A stretch of 45,124 nt of DNA from an uncultured Christensenella sp. Lineage in GTDB: Bacteria > Bacillota > Clostridia > Christensenellales > Borkfalkiaceae. The notes beneath the pieces are model-generated. The model did no database searches, was not told the DNA's origin, and saw only the letters and a list, made by a program, of their open reading frames with translations. Position numbers and translations under genes: made by a program. Shown here piece after piece: positions 16,630-23,937 of the stretch (the first letter of the stretch is position 1; each line of letters starts with the position of its first letter). The stretch lies in NCBI GenBank assembly GCA_910578765.1, contig CAJTRW010000006.1, forward strand, positions 29,649 through 74,772, given 5' to 3'.

Positions 16630-16650
16630 GCCATTCAAAAACGTATTCTC

Positions 16651-16953
16651 TTACGCGCCCACCCAAGCGGACAACCCGTTGATGAGTAGCGGTGCGCCCA
16701 TTGCAACGACGAATATAATCACAATACCGATAATAAGGTTTTTAACCATATCTCTTGCATTGATTTTTTCTTCGTTTCTGTGCGCGATTGCAATTTTGAT
16801 ACCGATATACGCGCCCCAAATAACGACGACCGCCGCAAGCGCGATTACTATGTACAGCCAAAAGCTGTCCATAAGGCTTTTGAGCTTTTCTACGATTTGA
16901 GCAAGGCTTCCGTTCAAACCCTCGTCCGCCGCTAACAAATTGATATTAAACAC
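16651..16953 (-). CDS. Pilin-like conjugation protein (Mbov_0395-like, VirB2/TrbC type)
   Basis: The 100-residue protein has two hydrophobic helices (LYIVIALAAVVVIWGAY and LIIGIVIIFVVAMGAPLLI) around a charged loop, IAIAHRNEEKINARDM. This is the fold of small ICE pilins of the Mbov_0395 family. The leading hydrophilic part may be a short propeptide. The start taken is GTG at 16953; an ATA directly before it is in frame and slightly better spaced from GGAGG. It lies 18 bases after the CxxC repeat protein and before the hairpin at 16608-16629. Confidence 0.9.
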   Translation of the reverse strand: MFNINLLAADEGLNGSLAQIVEKLKSLMDSFWLYIVIALAAVVVIWGAYIGIKIAIAHRNEEKINARDMVKNLIIGIVIIFVVAMGAPLLINGLSAWVGA

Positions 16954-16971
16954 TATTCTCTGTTCCTCCTC

Positions 16972-18492
16972 TTATTTCTGTGCTTTCTTTGCCTTGATTT
17001 TCTTGTATGCAATGAATCCGCCGACACCGCCGAGCGCAAGCACGACAAGAATTACAAACAGCGCGATTGCCGTTCCGTTGCCGCCCTTTTTCGTTTCGGT
17101 TAAGTCCGTATTAGGCTCGTCGGGTACTGTGGGTTCGTCGGGCTGATTCGGTTCGTCGGGAATCGTAGGCTCGGTAGGCTGTTCAGGTTCAACGGGCGTT
17201 GTAGGCTCGTTGGGTACTGTGGGTTCGTCGGGAATAACGGGTTGTTCGGGTTCTGTAGGTTCAACGGGTTTTTCCTGCGCCGTTACCACTACCGTCTTTA
17301 ACTCAACGCCGCTCTCGTCCGCGAGCGTGATAATGACTTGTCCGTAAAACTCGGAATAGTCAATCTTATTGCCCGTTTCTTTTCTCTCCGTAACGACTCC
17401 GTCCTCGTCCGTGAAAGTTACCGCAAAATATCCGCTTTTCTTATCGCCGCAGTTGCAAATGCGCAATACGATAAGGCTCATATTGTCGCTGTCGTCCATA
17501 GTCTGAATTTCGTAAGCGTGCTTATGAATTTCGGGGATGACGGGTTCTTCGGGTTCGGGAATATATCCGATGTCGCCACTCGTTACATAGTCGCTTAAAT
17601 AACTGTAATTGCAGTTCACGCAGATATGGCGCGTATAACCAAGACTGTCGGGCGTTGCGGGTACAAGCACGTCCAAATACTTATGTCCTTTGGGCTGTAC
17701 ATAGTCCGTTACGAATCTGTCGCCGCAGTCATTACAAACGTGGTCGGTATAGCCGTAGGTTACGCACGTTGCCGCGTTTACCGTTTCCGTGTAGGCGTGT
17801 CCGTTCGGCTCGGTATAGTCCGCGATATAGCTGTCCGCGCAAGTCGCGCAAGTGTAGGTCGTAAAGCCGCCATCCAAACAAGTAGGCTCGGTAATTACAG
17901 CTTCGTAGGTATGACCGAGCGCGTCGATATAGTTGTCGAAAAACACATCTTCGCAGACAGAACAGGTATGCTTGGTATAACCCCTTTCGGTGCAAGTAGG
18001 CGCGACTTCGACTTTCTCATAATCGTGTCCGATTTCGTCCGTATAGTTGTCCGAATACTCATAGCCGCATACGGTACAGAAATGCGTGGTATAACCTTTA
18101 TGGGTGCAGGTATTGGGTACGACTACCACCTCGAACGTATGTCCCTTTGCGCTTTCGGTCTGCTCGGTGTATGTATGTCCGCAGTCCGTACACGTTTGCA
18201 GCGTATATCCCGCCGTCGTGCAAGTTGCGGCTACAACCGATTCGGTGTAGTTATGCCCTTTGGCATCTACATAGTTATCTTTCTTTTCTTCGCCGCAGTC
18301 TGCGCAAGTATAAAGCGTATAGCCTTGTTCCGTACACGTTGCCGCGACTTCCGTCTGTTCGTATGCGTGGTTACACACCTCGTCCGCGCTCGCCGCGCTT
18401 GCCGTAGTAAACCCCGTGCATACAAACCCCGTTAAAAATAACGCTACGCTTGCCGCGAGCATTACAATGGTAGATTTGATTGTATTTGTCAT
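16972..18492 (-). CDS. Cell-surface protein with seven CxxC repeats, Pro-rich stalk and membrane anchor
   Basis: The 506-residue protein has a signal peptide (STIVMLAASVALFLTGFVC), then seven repeats of about 40 residues with the pattern GHxY...ATC...GYT...C..CG. The last repeat has lost its first Cys (VPATP). A beta-rich segment follows, then a stalk of about 60 residues made of PxEP and PDEP units, and a C-terminal membrane helix (IALFVILVVLALGGVGGFIAY) with a KKIKAKK tail. Cysteine pairs suggest metal knuckles or disulfides. The start is the ATG at 18492 behind GGAGGACATA; an earlier ATG would run into the VirD4 gene. Its place between VirD4 and pilin suggests a role in mating contact. No known family is certain. 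Confidence 0.88.
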   Translation of the reverse strand: MTNTIKSTIVMLAASVALFLTGFVCTGFTTASAASADEVCNHAYEQTEVAATCTEQGYTLYTCADCGEEKKDNYVDAKGHNYTESVVAATCTTAGYTLQTCTDCGHTYTEQTESAKGHTFEVVVVPNTCTHKGYTTHFCTVCGYEYSDNYTDEIGHDYEKVEVAPTCTERGYTKHTCSVCEDVFFDNYIDALGHTYEAVITEPTCLDGGFTTYTCATCADSYIADYTEPNGHAYTETVNAATCVTYGYTDHVCNDCGDRFVTDYVQPKGHKYLDVLVPATPDSLGYTRHICVNCNYSYLSDYVTSGDIGYIPEPEEPVIPEIHKHAYEIQTMDDSDNMSLIVLRICNCGDKKSGYFAVTFTDEDGVVTERKETGNKIDYSEFYGQVIITLADESGVELKTVVVTAQEKPVEPTEPEQPVIPDEPTVPNEPTTPVEPEQPTEPTIPDEPNQPDEPTVPDEPNTDLTETKKGGNGTAIALFVILVVLALGGVGGFIAYKKIKAKKAQK

Positions 18493-18508
18493 TATGTCCT
18501 CCATAAAT

Positions 18509-20716
18509 TTATTTGTTTTTTGCCTTGTCTTGTAATTCCAAAAGTTTCGGTAATTCTTGCTCCAAATAAGCAATCAACGCCTTTAACTTTTGCTGTACGC
18601 TTATGTCATAGTTTTCTATCATCAGACGGATAAGCGTAACCTTGTTTTCGAGCTTGGCTTTGAGTAATGCCGCCGCTTCTTCTTCCACAAGGTATTCCGC
18701 AACTTTCAAAATCTTCTTGTGTACTTCGTCCACTTTGGCTTTCCATTGCTTGTCCAATTCCGCAATGTCAATAAGCGGCTTTTGCGCGGCTTGCTCCTGC
18801 TCTCTTTTGTCTATTCCGTCAAGCTGTTCATCTTCCTCTTTCGTCTGACTGCCGCCGAGAATATCAAAAACGTAATCGCGCTTTTCAAACAGTCTTGCTT
18901 CGCGCTTGCCTATATCCGCTTTCCCCGCAGCAAAGTAAACGTCTTGTAGCTCGTATGACGGCGTGAACCTTGACCAAATCGGCTCATAACCGCGAACGCT
19001 CACTATCGCGTCGCCTTTCTCGTCGCCGTTCAGTCGCTCTAACATACCCACCGTTATAAGCGGTTGATTGCTCGCGCCGGTGTTACTGCTTGCATTGACT
19101 TCCGCGCTCGTATTGACCGAAAAGTTTTTGATTTTCTTCTGCCCGCACAATTCCGAAAACTCACGTCTTGTTTCGGGATCGTCCGAACCTATGAAAATCT
19201 TGACGTTGCAATTCGTCTTTACGATGTCGGCTATGTCCTTGCCGTACTTCGCATTGAGCTGTGAAAAGCTCTGCAATACGAACAGGTATCTGATGCCGCG
19301 TGAACGCCCTACCGTTACCATACCCTCTATGTTTTCGAGCTTCGGCAGATTGCCGAACTCGTCCAAGATAAAGTACGCTTTGCGCTTTAATATCGCCGTT
19401 TCCGTGTCCTTACGCCGCAAATTCAAGTTGGCTTTTTCTACAAGCTCTTTGTAGGTTTGCGTGATGAACAATGTAACGAATCTATGGCGCGTGAACCTTT
19501 CGTCAGGTACGATTACGAATATTGCATTAGGCTTCTCGTCCATATTCACAATGTCTATATCGTTCTCGCTCGTCATCGACAGAATACCGTCGTCCGATAG
19601 TTGCTGTATGTACGCGTTGACTTCCGAAAGATAGCTCGTAAGCGTTTTGTCGCTCGTGATAAGCACGGTGTTTACAAGCCCGCGAACCTTTGAATACTCG
19701 TCGCGCCCTTCCAAAAGATATTGCTTCAATGCCGTCGTATCTTCCGAGCAATACTTGGTTATGTTGTGATACACGTTGAAAAGCTGTAATTGCTTTTCTT
19801 CCATCTTGCCGCTTATTACGTCCTCGCAGAATGCAAGCACCAATCCGAATATAAGGTTACGCGCACCTTCCTCCCAAGTGGGTTGGTCTTTGTTCTGCAC
19901 GGGGCAGAGCGTATATACCAAGTCCATTGTGTTCTCGAAGATTTCGTCCTTTAATTCCTGCACTCTCGTCCGCGCGTCGTCATAGGATAAGAACACTTCG
20001 CCGCAAGCACAATACTTTCCGTCCTTGCATTGCAAGTGATTTTGCAATTCTTTCACTTGCCGGATACGCCGTATAAGCACCTGCATAGGATTCCACCTTG
20101 CAGAAGAATACGGCTCGCGCAAGTCAAGCGTTGAGATTATATAACCCTCGCTCTTTAACTGCTCGGCGTGTTTCTCGTACAATTCCTTTTTAGGGTCTGC
20201 TATAAGTAAGCTCGGCTTGCCTTTGCTTCTTCCAAGCACCGCGATATTCTGATCGACGAAGCCTGTCGTTTTGCCGCTGCCCGTAGTGCCTACGATTAGC
20301 GCGTGTAGTTGGCTTGTCGATATGATTTCCACGTCTTTTTTCTTTTTCTCCGCGCCGATTACGATTTCGTCATCGTTCTCGCTTTGCTTGTCCCAAGTCG
20401 TTACGGTAAACTCTTTCATTTTCCGTAGGCGTTTGACCGTCAGCCACTCAGTATCTTCCAAGTCGTTCTCTTTGAGTGCCAAGTTCTGCGCGTCTATTCG
20501 GTAGAGCATCAGAAAACCTACAAGCAGTAACCCGTTGACTACGCCTATCGTCAACCAATAATTTTGATTACCGAAGATACCGCCGAAGTCCTTACCTGCA
20601 AGCGCAAACAAGAACGCTACAAGTACGCTTACAAACACGGCTATAAACGCGCCGACGATAAGCCAAGTTTTCCAACTCTTGCGCTTTTTGTGTTTGTGTG
20701 CTTCCTTTCTATTCAT
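18509..20716 (-). CDS. VirD4/TraG-type coupling protein
   Basis: The 735-residue protein links the relaxosome to the channel. Two membrane helices lie within residues 15-80. A P-loop, GTTGSGKTTGF, lies near 145 and is followed by LLIADPKKELYEKHAE. A second TraG/VirD4 motif, FILDEFGNLP (Walker B), lies near 450, with GRSRGIRYLFVLQSFSQL after it. The tail (about 640-735) is charged and coiled-coil-like and may bind the relaxase. It lies between the relaxase and the CxxC surface protein. The ATG at 20716 has a rather distant GGAGG (13 bases). Confidence 0.95.
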   Translation of the reverse strand: MNRKEAHKHKKRKSWKTWLIVGAFIAVFVSVLVAFLFALAGKDFGGIFGNQNYWLTIGVVNGLLLVGFLMLYRIDAQNLALKENDLEDTEWLTVKRLRKMKEFTVTTWDKQSENDDEIVIGAEKKKKDVEIISTSQLHALIVGTTGSGKTTGFVDQNIAVLGRSKGKPSLLIADPKKELYEKHAEQLKSEGYIISTLDLREPYSSARWNPMQVLIRRIRQVKELQNHLQCKDGKYCACGEVFLSYDDARTRVQELKDEIFENTMDLVYTLCPVQNKDQPTWEEGARNLIFGLVLAFCEDVISGKMEEKQLQLFNVYHNITKYCSEDTTALKQYLLEGRDEYSKVRGLVNTVLITSDKTLTSYLSEVNAYIQQLSDDGILSMTSENDIDIVNMDEKPNAIFVIVPDERFTRHRFVTLFITQTYKELVEKANLNLRRKDTETAILKRKAYFILDEFGNLPKLENIEGMVTVGRSRGIRYLFVLQSFSQLNAKYGKDIADIVKTNCNVKIFIGSDDPETRREFSELCGQKKIKNFSVNTSAEVNASSNTGASNQPLITVGMLERLNGDEKGDAIVSVRGYEPIWSRFTPSYELQDVYFAAGKADIGKREARLFEKRDYVFDILGGSQTKEEDEQLDGIDKREQEQAAQKPLIDIAELDKQWKAKVDEVHKKILKVAEYLVEEEAAALLKAKLENKVTLIRLMIENYDISVQQKLKALIAYLEQELPKLLELQDKAKNK

Positions 20717-20740
20717 TCAAATTTCGTTTCCTCCAAATAA

Positions 20741-22057
20741 TTATTTTGTTTCGCCGCTGCCGTTTCCGGTGTCCTGCGAGCTTTGATTCTTCTTCCGTTC
20801 CCGTTCGATTTCTTCTTCGATTTCCTGCAAGCGGCGGGTAAAATCTCTTTCCAACAGCTCGCTCTCGTTTCCGAACGAACGGAAGAACTTTTTACACGCG
20901 CGGTCTATCTTGTTCCGCGATATTCCGAGCGAACGCTTCAACCCGTTATCGCTCGGCTTGTATTTGCGTTTGCGCTCAAAGTATTCGGGTTTGATGAACT
21001 TACACAAATTCAAAACCAAATTCCCTTGCCGCCGTTTATAGTCCGCTTTCAGATCCTCGATAACGTGAATATTGTTCTCGTCGATTTTGTTTCCGTATTT
21101 CGGCAGATCGCTTTCCATTTCCCGCGGCTTTACGGGCTTATTGGAATATGCGGTTGGCTGTCCGCAGATATTTTTTACTTCGCGCTCCCTGTCCTCAACC
21201 GCTTTGTAAAACCGCCGATTGGCTTTCATCGCTCGTTCGTCCGAACCGAGAAGCAATCTGACGATACGGTCTATTCTCGGACGGAAGCTCTCCATATCTT
21301 TACTGCCGTAGGTTATACGCCCCGTCTTAGGCAAGTCTTTGGCAAGCGATATGATTTCCTTTTTGATTTGCTCGTCGCCCGCCATTACCGCCCGAACACC
21401 CAACAGTTCTTTCAGCTCGGCTATTGCTTTATCGCGGCTTTTGTAAACCTTGTCTTTACTGTCCGACAAATACAGTCCGAGCCGAACGAACATATTGTCT
21501 ATGCTCTTTTTATCTATCTTGCCGTGCCGACGATAACGCACGCTTCCGTCCTTGCTTTTGTATTTCGGCTCTTTCTCCCAAAACACAAAGTGGATATGTA
21601 GATGATGCGGTCTGTCCAAGTGCAACGCGCACATTAAGTCTACGTTGTCCTTATGGAATTTCGCGTCGGATAGAAACTGCGGGAATGTCCGCCTTATTAG
21701 TTCGATACATTTTTCGGGCGTGTCTATCTTGTACGACTGCTCCTCGTTCAGCGATATAAACCCGTGAAAGATATGCCCTTTGTTTTTTTTGAGCCGAGCT
21801 TTCATCTCGTCCACTTGCTCCTGCGGTATCATACCCTTGTCGTTGAATACGCCCGTAATCTTCTGCAAGTATTCAAGCGCAGTGCGCTTGCCCGTTCGCT
21901 TGCCCTCCGTCGTGATATAATCGAATACATTTTTGACTCCCGTCATATCGAAGAACGCCCGCTCGTCCGCGTGTTTCGCAACCTCGTCCGCGCTCGCTCC
22001 TTTCGGGCATTGATACGGCGTGTACTGTATGTTGAATATAACGGGTTGATTGCTTAT
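20741..22057 (-). CDS. MobL/MobP-type relaxase (probable AUA start)
   Basis: The relaxase nicks oriT and pilots the strand. The HUH signature is HLDRPHHLHIHFVFW, near residue 105 counted from the ATG at 21946. Upstream of that ATG the same frame stays open for 37 more codons, with relaxase-like sequence (NQPVIFNIQYTPYQCPKG, then ADEVAKHADERAFFDM). It begins just after two consecutive TGA codons (22066-22061). The only well-placed start there is ATA at 22057-22055, nine bases after GGAGG, giving 438 residues. If ATG 21946 is used the protein is 401 residues and lacks the N-terminal beta strand. The C-terminal part is long, charged and helical. It is coupled to the accessory gene before it. Confidence 0.88.
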   Translation of the reverse strand: MSNQPVIFNIQYTPYQCPKGASADEVAKHADERAFFDMTGVKNVFDYITTEGKRTGKRTALEYLQKITGVFNDKGMIPQEQVDEMKARLKKNKGHIFHGFISLNEEQSYKIDTPEKCIELIRRTFPQFLSDAKFHKDNVDLMCALHLDRPHHLHIHFVFWEKEPKYKSKDGSVRYRRHGKIDKKSIDNMFVRLGLYLSDSKDKVYKSRDKAIAELKELLGVRAVMAGDEQIKKEIISLAKDLPKTGRITYGSKDMESFRPRIDRIVRLLLGSDERAMKANRRFYKAVEDREREVKNICGQPTAYSNKPVKPREMESDLPKYGNKIDENNIHVIEDLKADYKRRQGNLVLNLCKFIKPEYFERKRKYKPSDNGLKRSLGISRNKIDRACKKFFRSFGNESELLERDFTRRLQEIEEEIERERKKNQSSQDTGNGSGETK

Positions 22058-22063
22058 GTTTCA

Positions 22064-22516
22064 TCACCTCCGCATTTTCTTTAAGCCGCTTATTTCGTAG
22101 TCGTGCAGATAGTCCGGCGTGTCGCTCATCAAGCCCTGCTCATACAATTCACTGTTTATGTTCAGAGCCTTGTTTATCCGCTCCAAGTCGTGGAACAGCG
22201 ACGACAGTATCGACTTGTTTATCGTTGCGTTCAACACCGTTTCTTTCAAGAGCTTGACTATCACGTTAAAACTTTTTTCGTCCAAACCGCCGAAGTTTTG
22301 TCTTTGCGACGGCGGCGCGGTTTCTTCCGATAACGTAACTTCTCCGAACAGCTTTTCGCATAAAATCGGTAAGCCGTAGAAAAGCGCGTCGTTCATTACC
22401 TGATTAAAACTCTTGTATTCGGGCAATTCCATAACGCGGTTTATCTGTTCGGTTATGCCGCTATCCGTTATGCGGATATGTTTCTGTATTCCGATTTTTT
22501 CTTTCTTTTCATCCAA
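22064..22516 (-). CDS. Relaxosome accessory (MobC-like) protein
   Basis: The 150-residue protein has no motif I can name with certainty. An N-terminal segment (IGIQKHIRITDSGITEQINRVMELPEYKSFNQVMNDALFYGLPIL) has the short strand followed by two helices of ribbon-helix-helix DNA-binding proteins; the rest is helical. Placed between the candidate oriT and the relaxase, and in the same frame as the relaxase, it fits an oriT-binding accessory protein. The start is TTG at 22516, eight bases after GGAGG; an earlier start would run into the oriT-like region. The stop overlaps the relaxase ribosome binding site. Confidence 0.72.
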   Translation of the reverse strand: MDEKKEKIGIQKHIRITDSGITEQINRVMELPEYKSFNQVMNDALFYGLPILCEKLFGEVTLSEETAPPSQRQNFGGLDEKSFNVIVKLLKETVLNATINKSILSSLFHDLERINKALNINSELYEQGLMSDTPDYLHDYEISGLKKMRR

Positions 22517-22529
22517 GTTACGCACCTCC

Positions 22530-22673
22530 CAAGTGTCGCAGACACGCAAATGTGGGTTTCCCACCATTTGCCCTCGAAGGCGGGATTTATACCACCTTCT
22601 TTATCCTGCTTACCTTTTTCTTTGAAAAGCTACCACTTCCACCGCTCTTTCCTGCGGTTAAGTTACGACCTCT
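22530..22673. other. Candidate origin of transfer (oriT)
   Basis: This 144-base gap between the methyltransferase and the accessory/relaxase genes has stacked inverted repeats. GTGTC and GACAC close a 3-base loop (22533-22545). CAAATGTGGG and CCCACCATTTG (22547-22570) form a near-perfect hairpin. TTTTTC and GAAAAG pair near 22616-22631. Such structures beside relaxase genes are typical of oriT. No nic site can be assigned by eye. Confidence 0.5.
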
Positions 22674-23612
22674 CTACGCTGTTTCGGTTAAGACTTTATC
22701 TATCCGCTCTTTTGCCTTTTCAAGATACCGCGCGTTTAGGTCTATCCCGATATACTCTCTGCCGAACCGCTTGGCAACCGCGCCCGTTGTGCCGCTGCCG
22801 AAGAACGGATCCAAGACAATGCCGCCGACTTTGCTCCCGGCAAGGATACAAGGCTCTATAAGCCGTTCGGGGAACATAGCAAAATGTTCGTCCATTTTAT
22901 AGGTGTTCGTACTCACTTCCCACACGTCACGCTTACGGCGGTAGTGTTGGTCGAAGTCCGAAAAATCTTCCCTTACCTGCGTTATACCTTGCTGCCCGGC
23001 GTACTTACTGTTCGCGCTCCTTCCGCGCTTGTAACGCTCGCGGCTAACCTCTTTTATAGGCTCTTGTATCGCCTTATAATCGAAATAATACTTGCTCGAT
23101 TTTGACAGCAAGAAAATGTATTCGTGGCACTTTGTAGGGCGGTCTTTCGCACTTTCGGGCAGACAGTTTTTCTTATGCCATATAACGTCCGAACGCAAGT
23201 ACCAACCGCGTTCCCGAAGCGCAAACGCAAGGAGCCAAGGTATGCCGATTAAATCTTTCGGCTTTATTCCACTCCACTTTTTCGGCACACCGTATATGCG
23301 GTTATCCATATCGAACACATTCTCATTCTTACCGCCTTTCGCAAGTGTCATAGGACCTTTCCCGCTACCCGCATAACTGTCCCCGATATTCAGCCAAAGT
23401 GTTCCGTCTTTTTTCAGAACGCGGTAGACCTCATCAAAAACTTTAATAAGTCTTGCTATGTACTCGTCCGGCGTTTGCTCGATTCCTATTTGTTTTTCTT
23501 CGCCGTAGTCCCGAAGTCCGTAATAAGGCGGACTCGTTACGCACATATTCACGCTTTCAGACGAAAGGCTTTTCAATGCTTCCGCCGCGTCGCCGCAGAT
23601 TATTTTACTCAC
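22674..23612 (-). CDS. Orphan DNA methyltransferase (beta class, N4-C or N6-A)
   Basis: The 312-residue protein has the motif order of beta-class methylases: catalytic motif IV TSPPYYGLRDYG near 27-38 and AdoMet motif I DPFFGSGTTGAVA near 262-274. The TSPPY form is common in N4-cytosine enzymes, but N6-adenine enzymes are not excluded. No restriction enzyme gene is next to it, so it probably modifies the element's own DNA. The start is GTG at 23612, overlapping the end of the DUF6291-like gene by 8 bases with no clear ribosome binding site, so translation is likely coupled. Confidence 0.92.
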   Translation of the reverse strand: MSKIICGDAAEALKSLSSESVNMCVTSPPYYGLRDYGEEKQIGIEQTPDEYIARLIKVFDEVYRVLKKDGTLWLNIGDSYAGSGKGPMTLAKGGKNENVFDMDNRIYGVPKKWSGIKPKDLIGIPWLLAFALRERGWYLRSDVIWHKKNCLPESAKDRPTKCHEYIFLLSKSSKYYFDYKAIQEPIKEVSRERYKRGRSANSKYAGQQGITQVREDFSDFDQHYRRKRDVWEVSTNTYKMDEHFAMFPERLIEPCILAGSKVGGIVLDPFFGSGTTGAVAKRFGREYIGIDLNARYLEKAKERIDKVLTETA

Positions 23613-23922
23613 CGTCCGCGCTGTCCTTTTTCGCCGCTCTTGCCACTACCACGCTCCCGACGATAACGCCGATTGACTTGTTTCTGCGTTTATTTTCAGC
23701 GAGCTTGTCCGCGCCTTTTTTGCCGTTGATTCTGTTCATTTCAGAAACGTCCAACTCGCGTTTGACGTATAAAAACAAGCCTTTAAGATACTCGTCTTTC
23801 GTCATAAACGGTTTACCGTCGTAAACATAGGCGCACACGCTTTTGATAAACTCGCCCGCTTGTTTGTCCGTAAGCTTTTTGATAATGTCGTAATAATCTT
23901 TTTTGAATTTCAATTTTTTCAT
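23605..23922 (-). CDS. DUF6291-like small protein
   Basis: The 105-residue protein starts KKLKFKKDYYDIIKKLTDKQAGEF, has FLYVKRELDVSE in the middle and a basic RINGKKGADKLAENKRRNK patch. This is the pattern of a family of small proteins found in Firmicutes phages and mobile elements and labelled DUF6291. Function unknown; similar proteins often lie near replication genes. The start is the ATG at 23922 behind GGAGATAG; the ATG at 23934 overlaps that binding site. It lies between ardC and the methyltransferase in one operon. Confidence 0.8.
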   Translation of the reverse strand: MKKLKFKKDYYDIIKKLTDKQAGEFIKSVCAYVYDGKPFMTKDEYLKGLFLYVKRELDVSEMNRINGKKGADKLAENKRRNKSIGVIVGSVVVARAAKKDSADGE

Positions 23923-23937
23923 AGCTATCTCCATAAT

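Noticed and set aside
17626..18435. Long open frame antisense to the CxxC repeat gene
   Set aside because: It arises from the repeated Cys/Tyr/Thr codons of the real gene and has no ribosome binding site.
20783..21601. Long open frame antisense to the relaxase
   Set aside because: No start signal and no domain; it mirrors the codon bias of the relaxase on the other strand.
22061..22516. Stop-codon read-through making one accessory-relaxase protein
   Set aside because: Two TGA codons in a row and a ribosome binding site exactly at the junction favour separate translation. Kept only as a minor finding to test.
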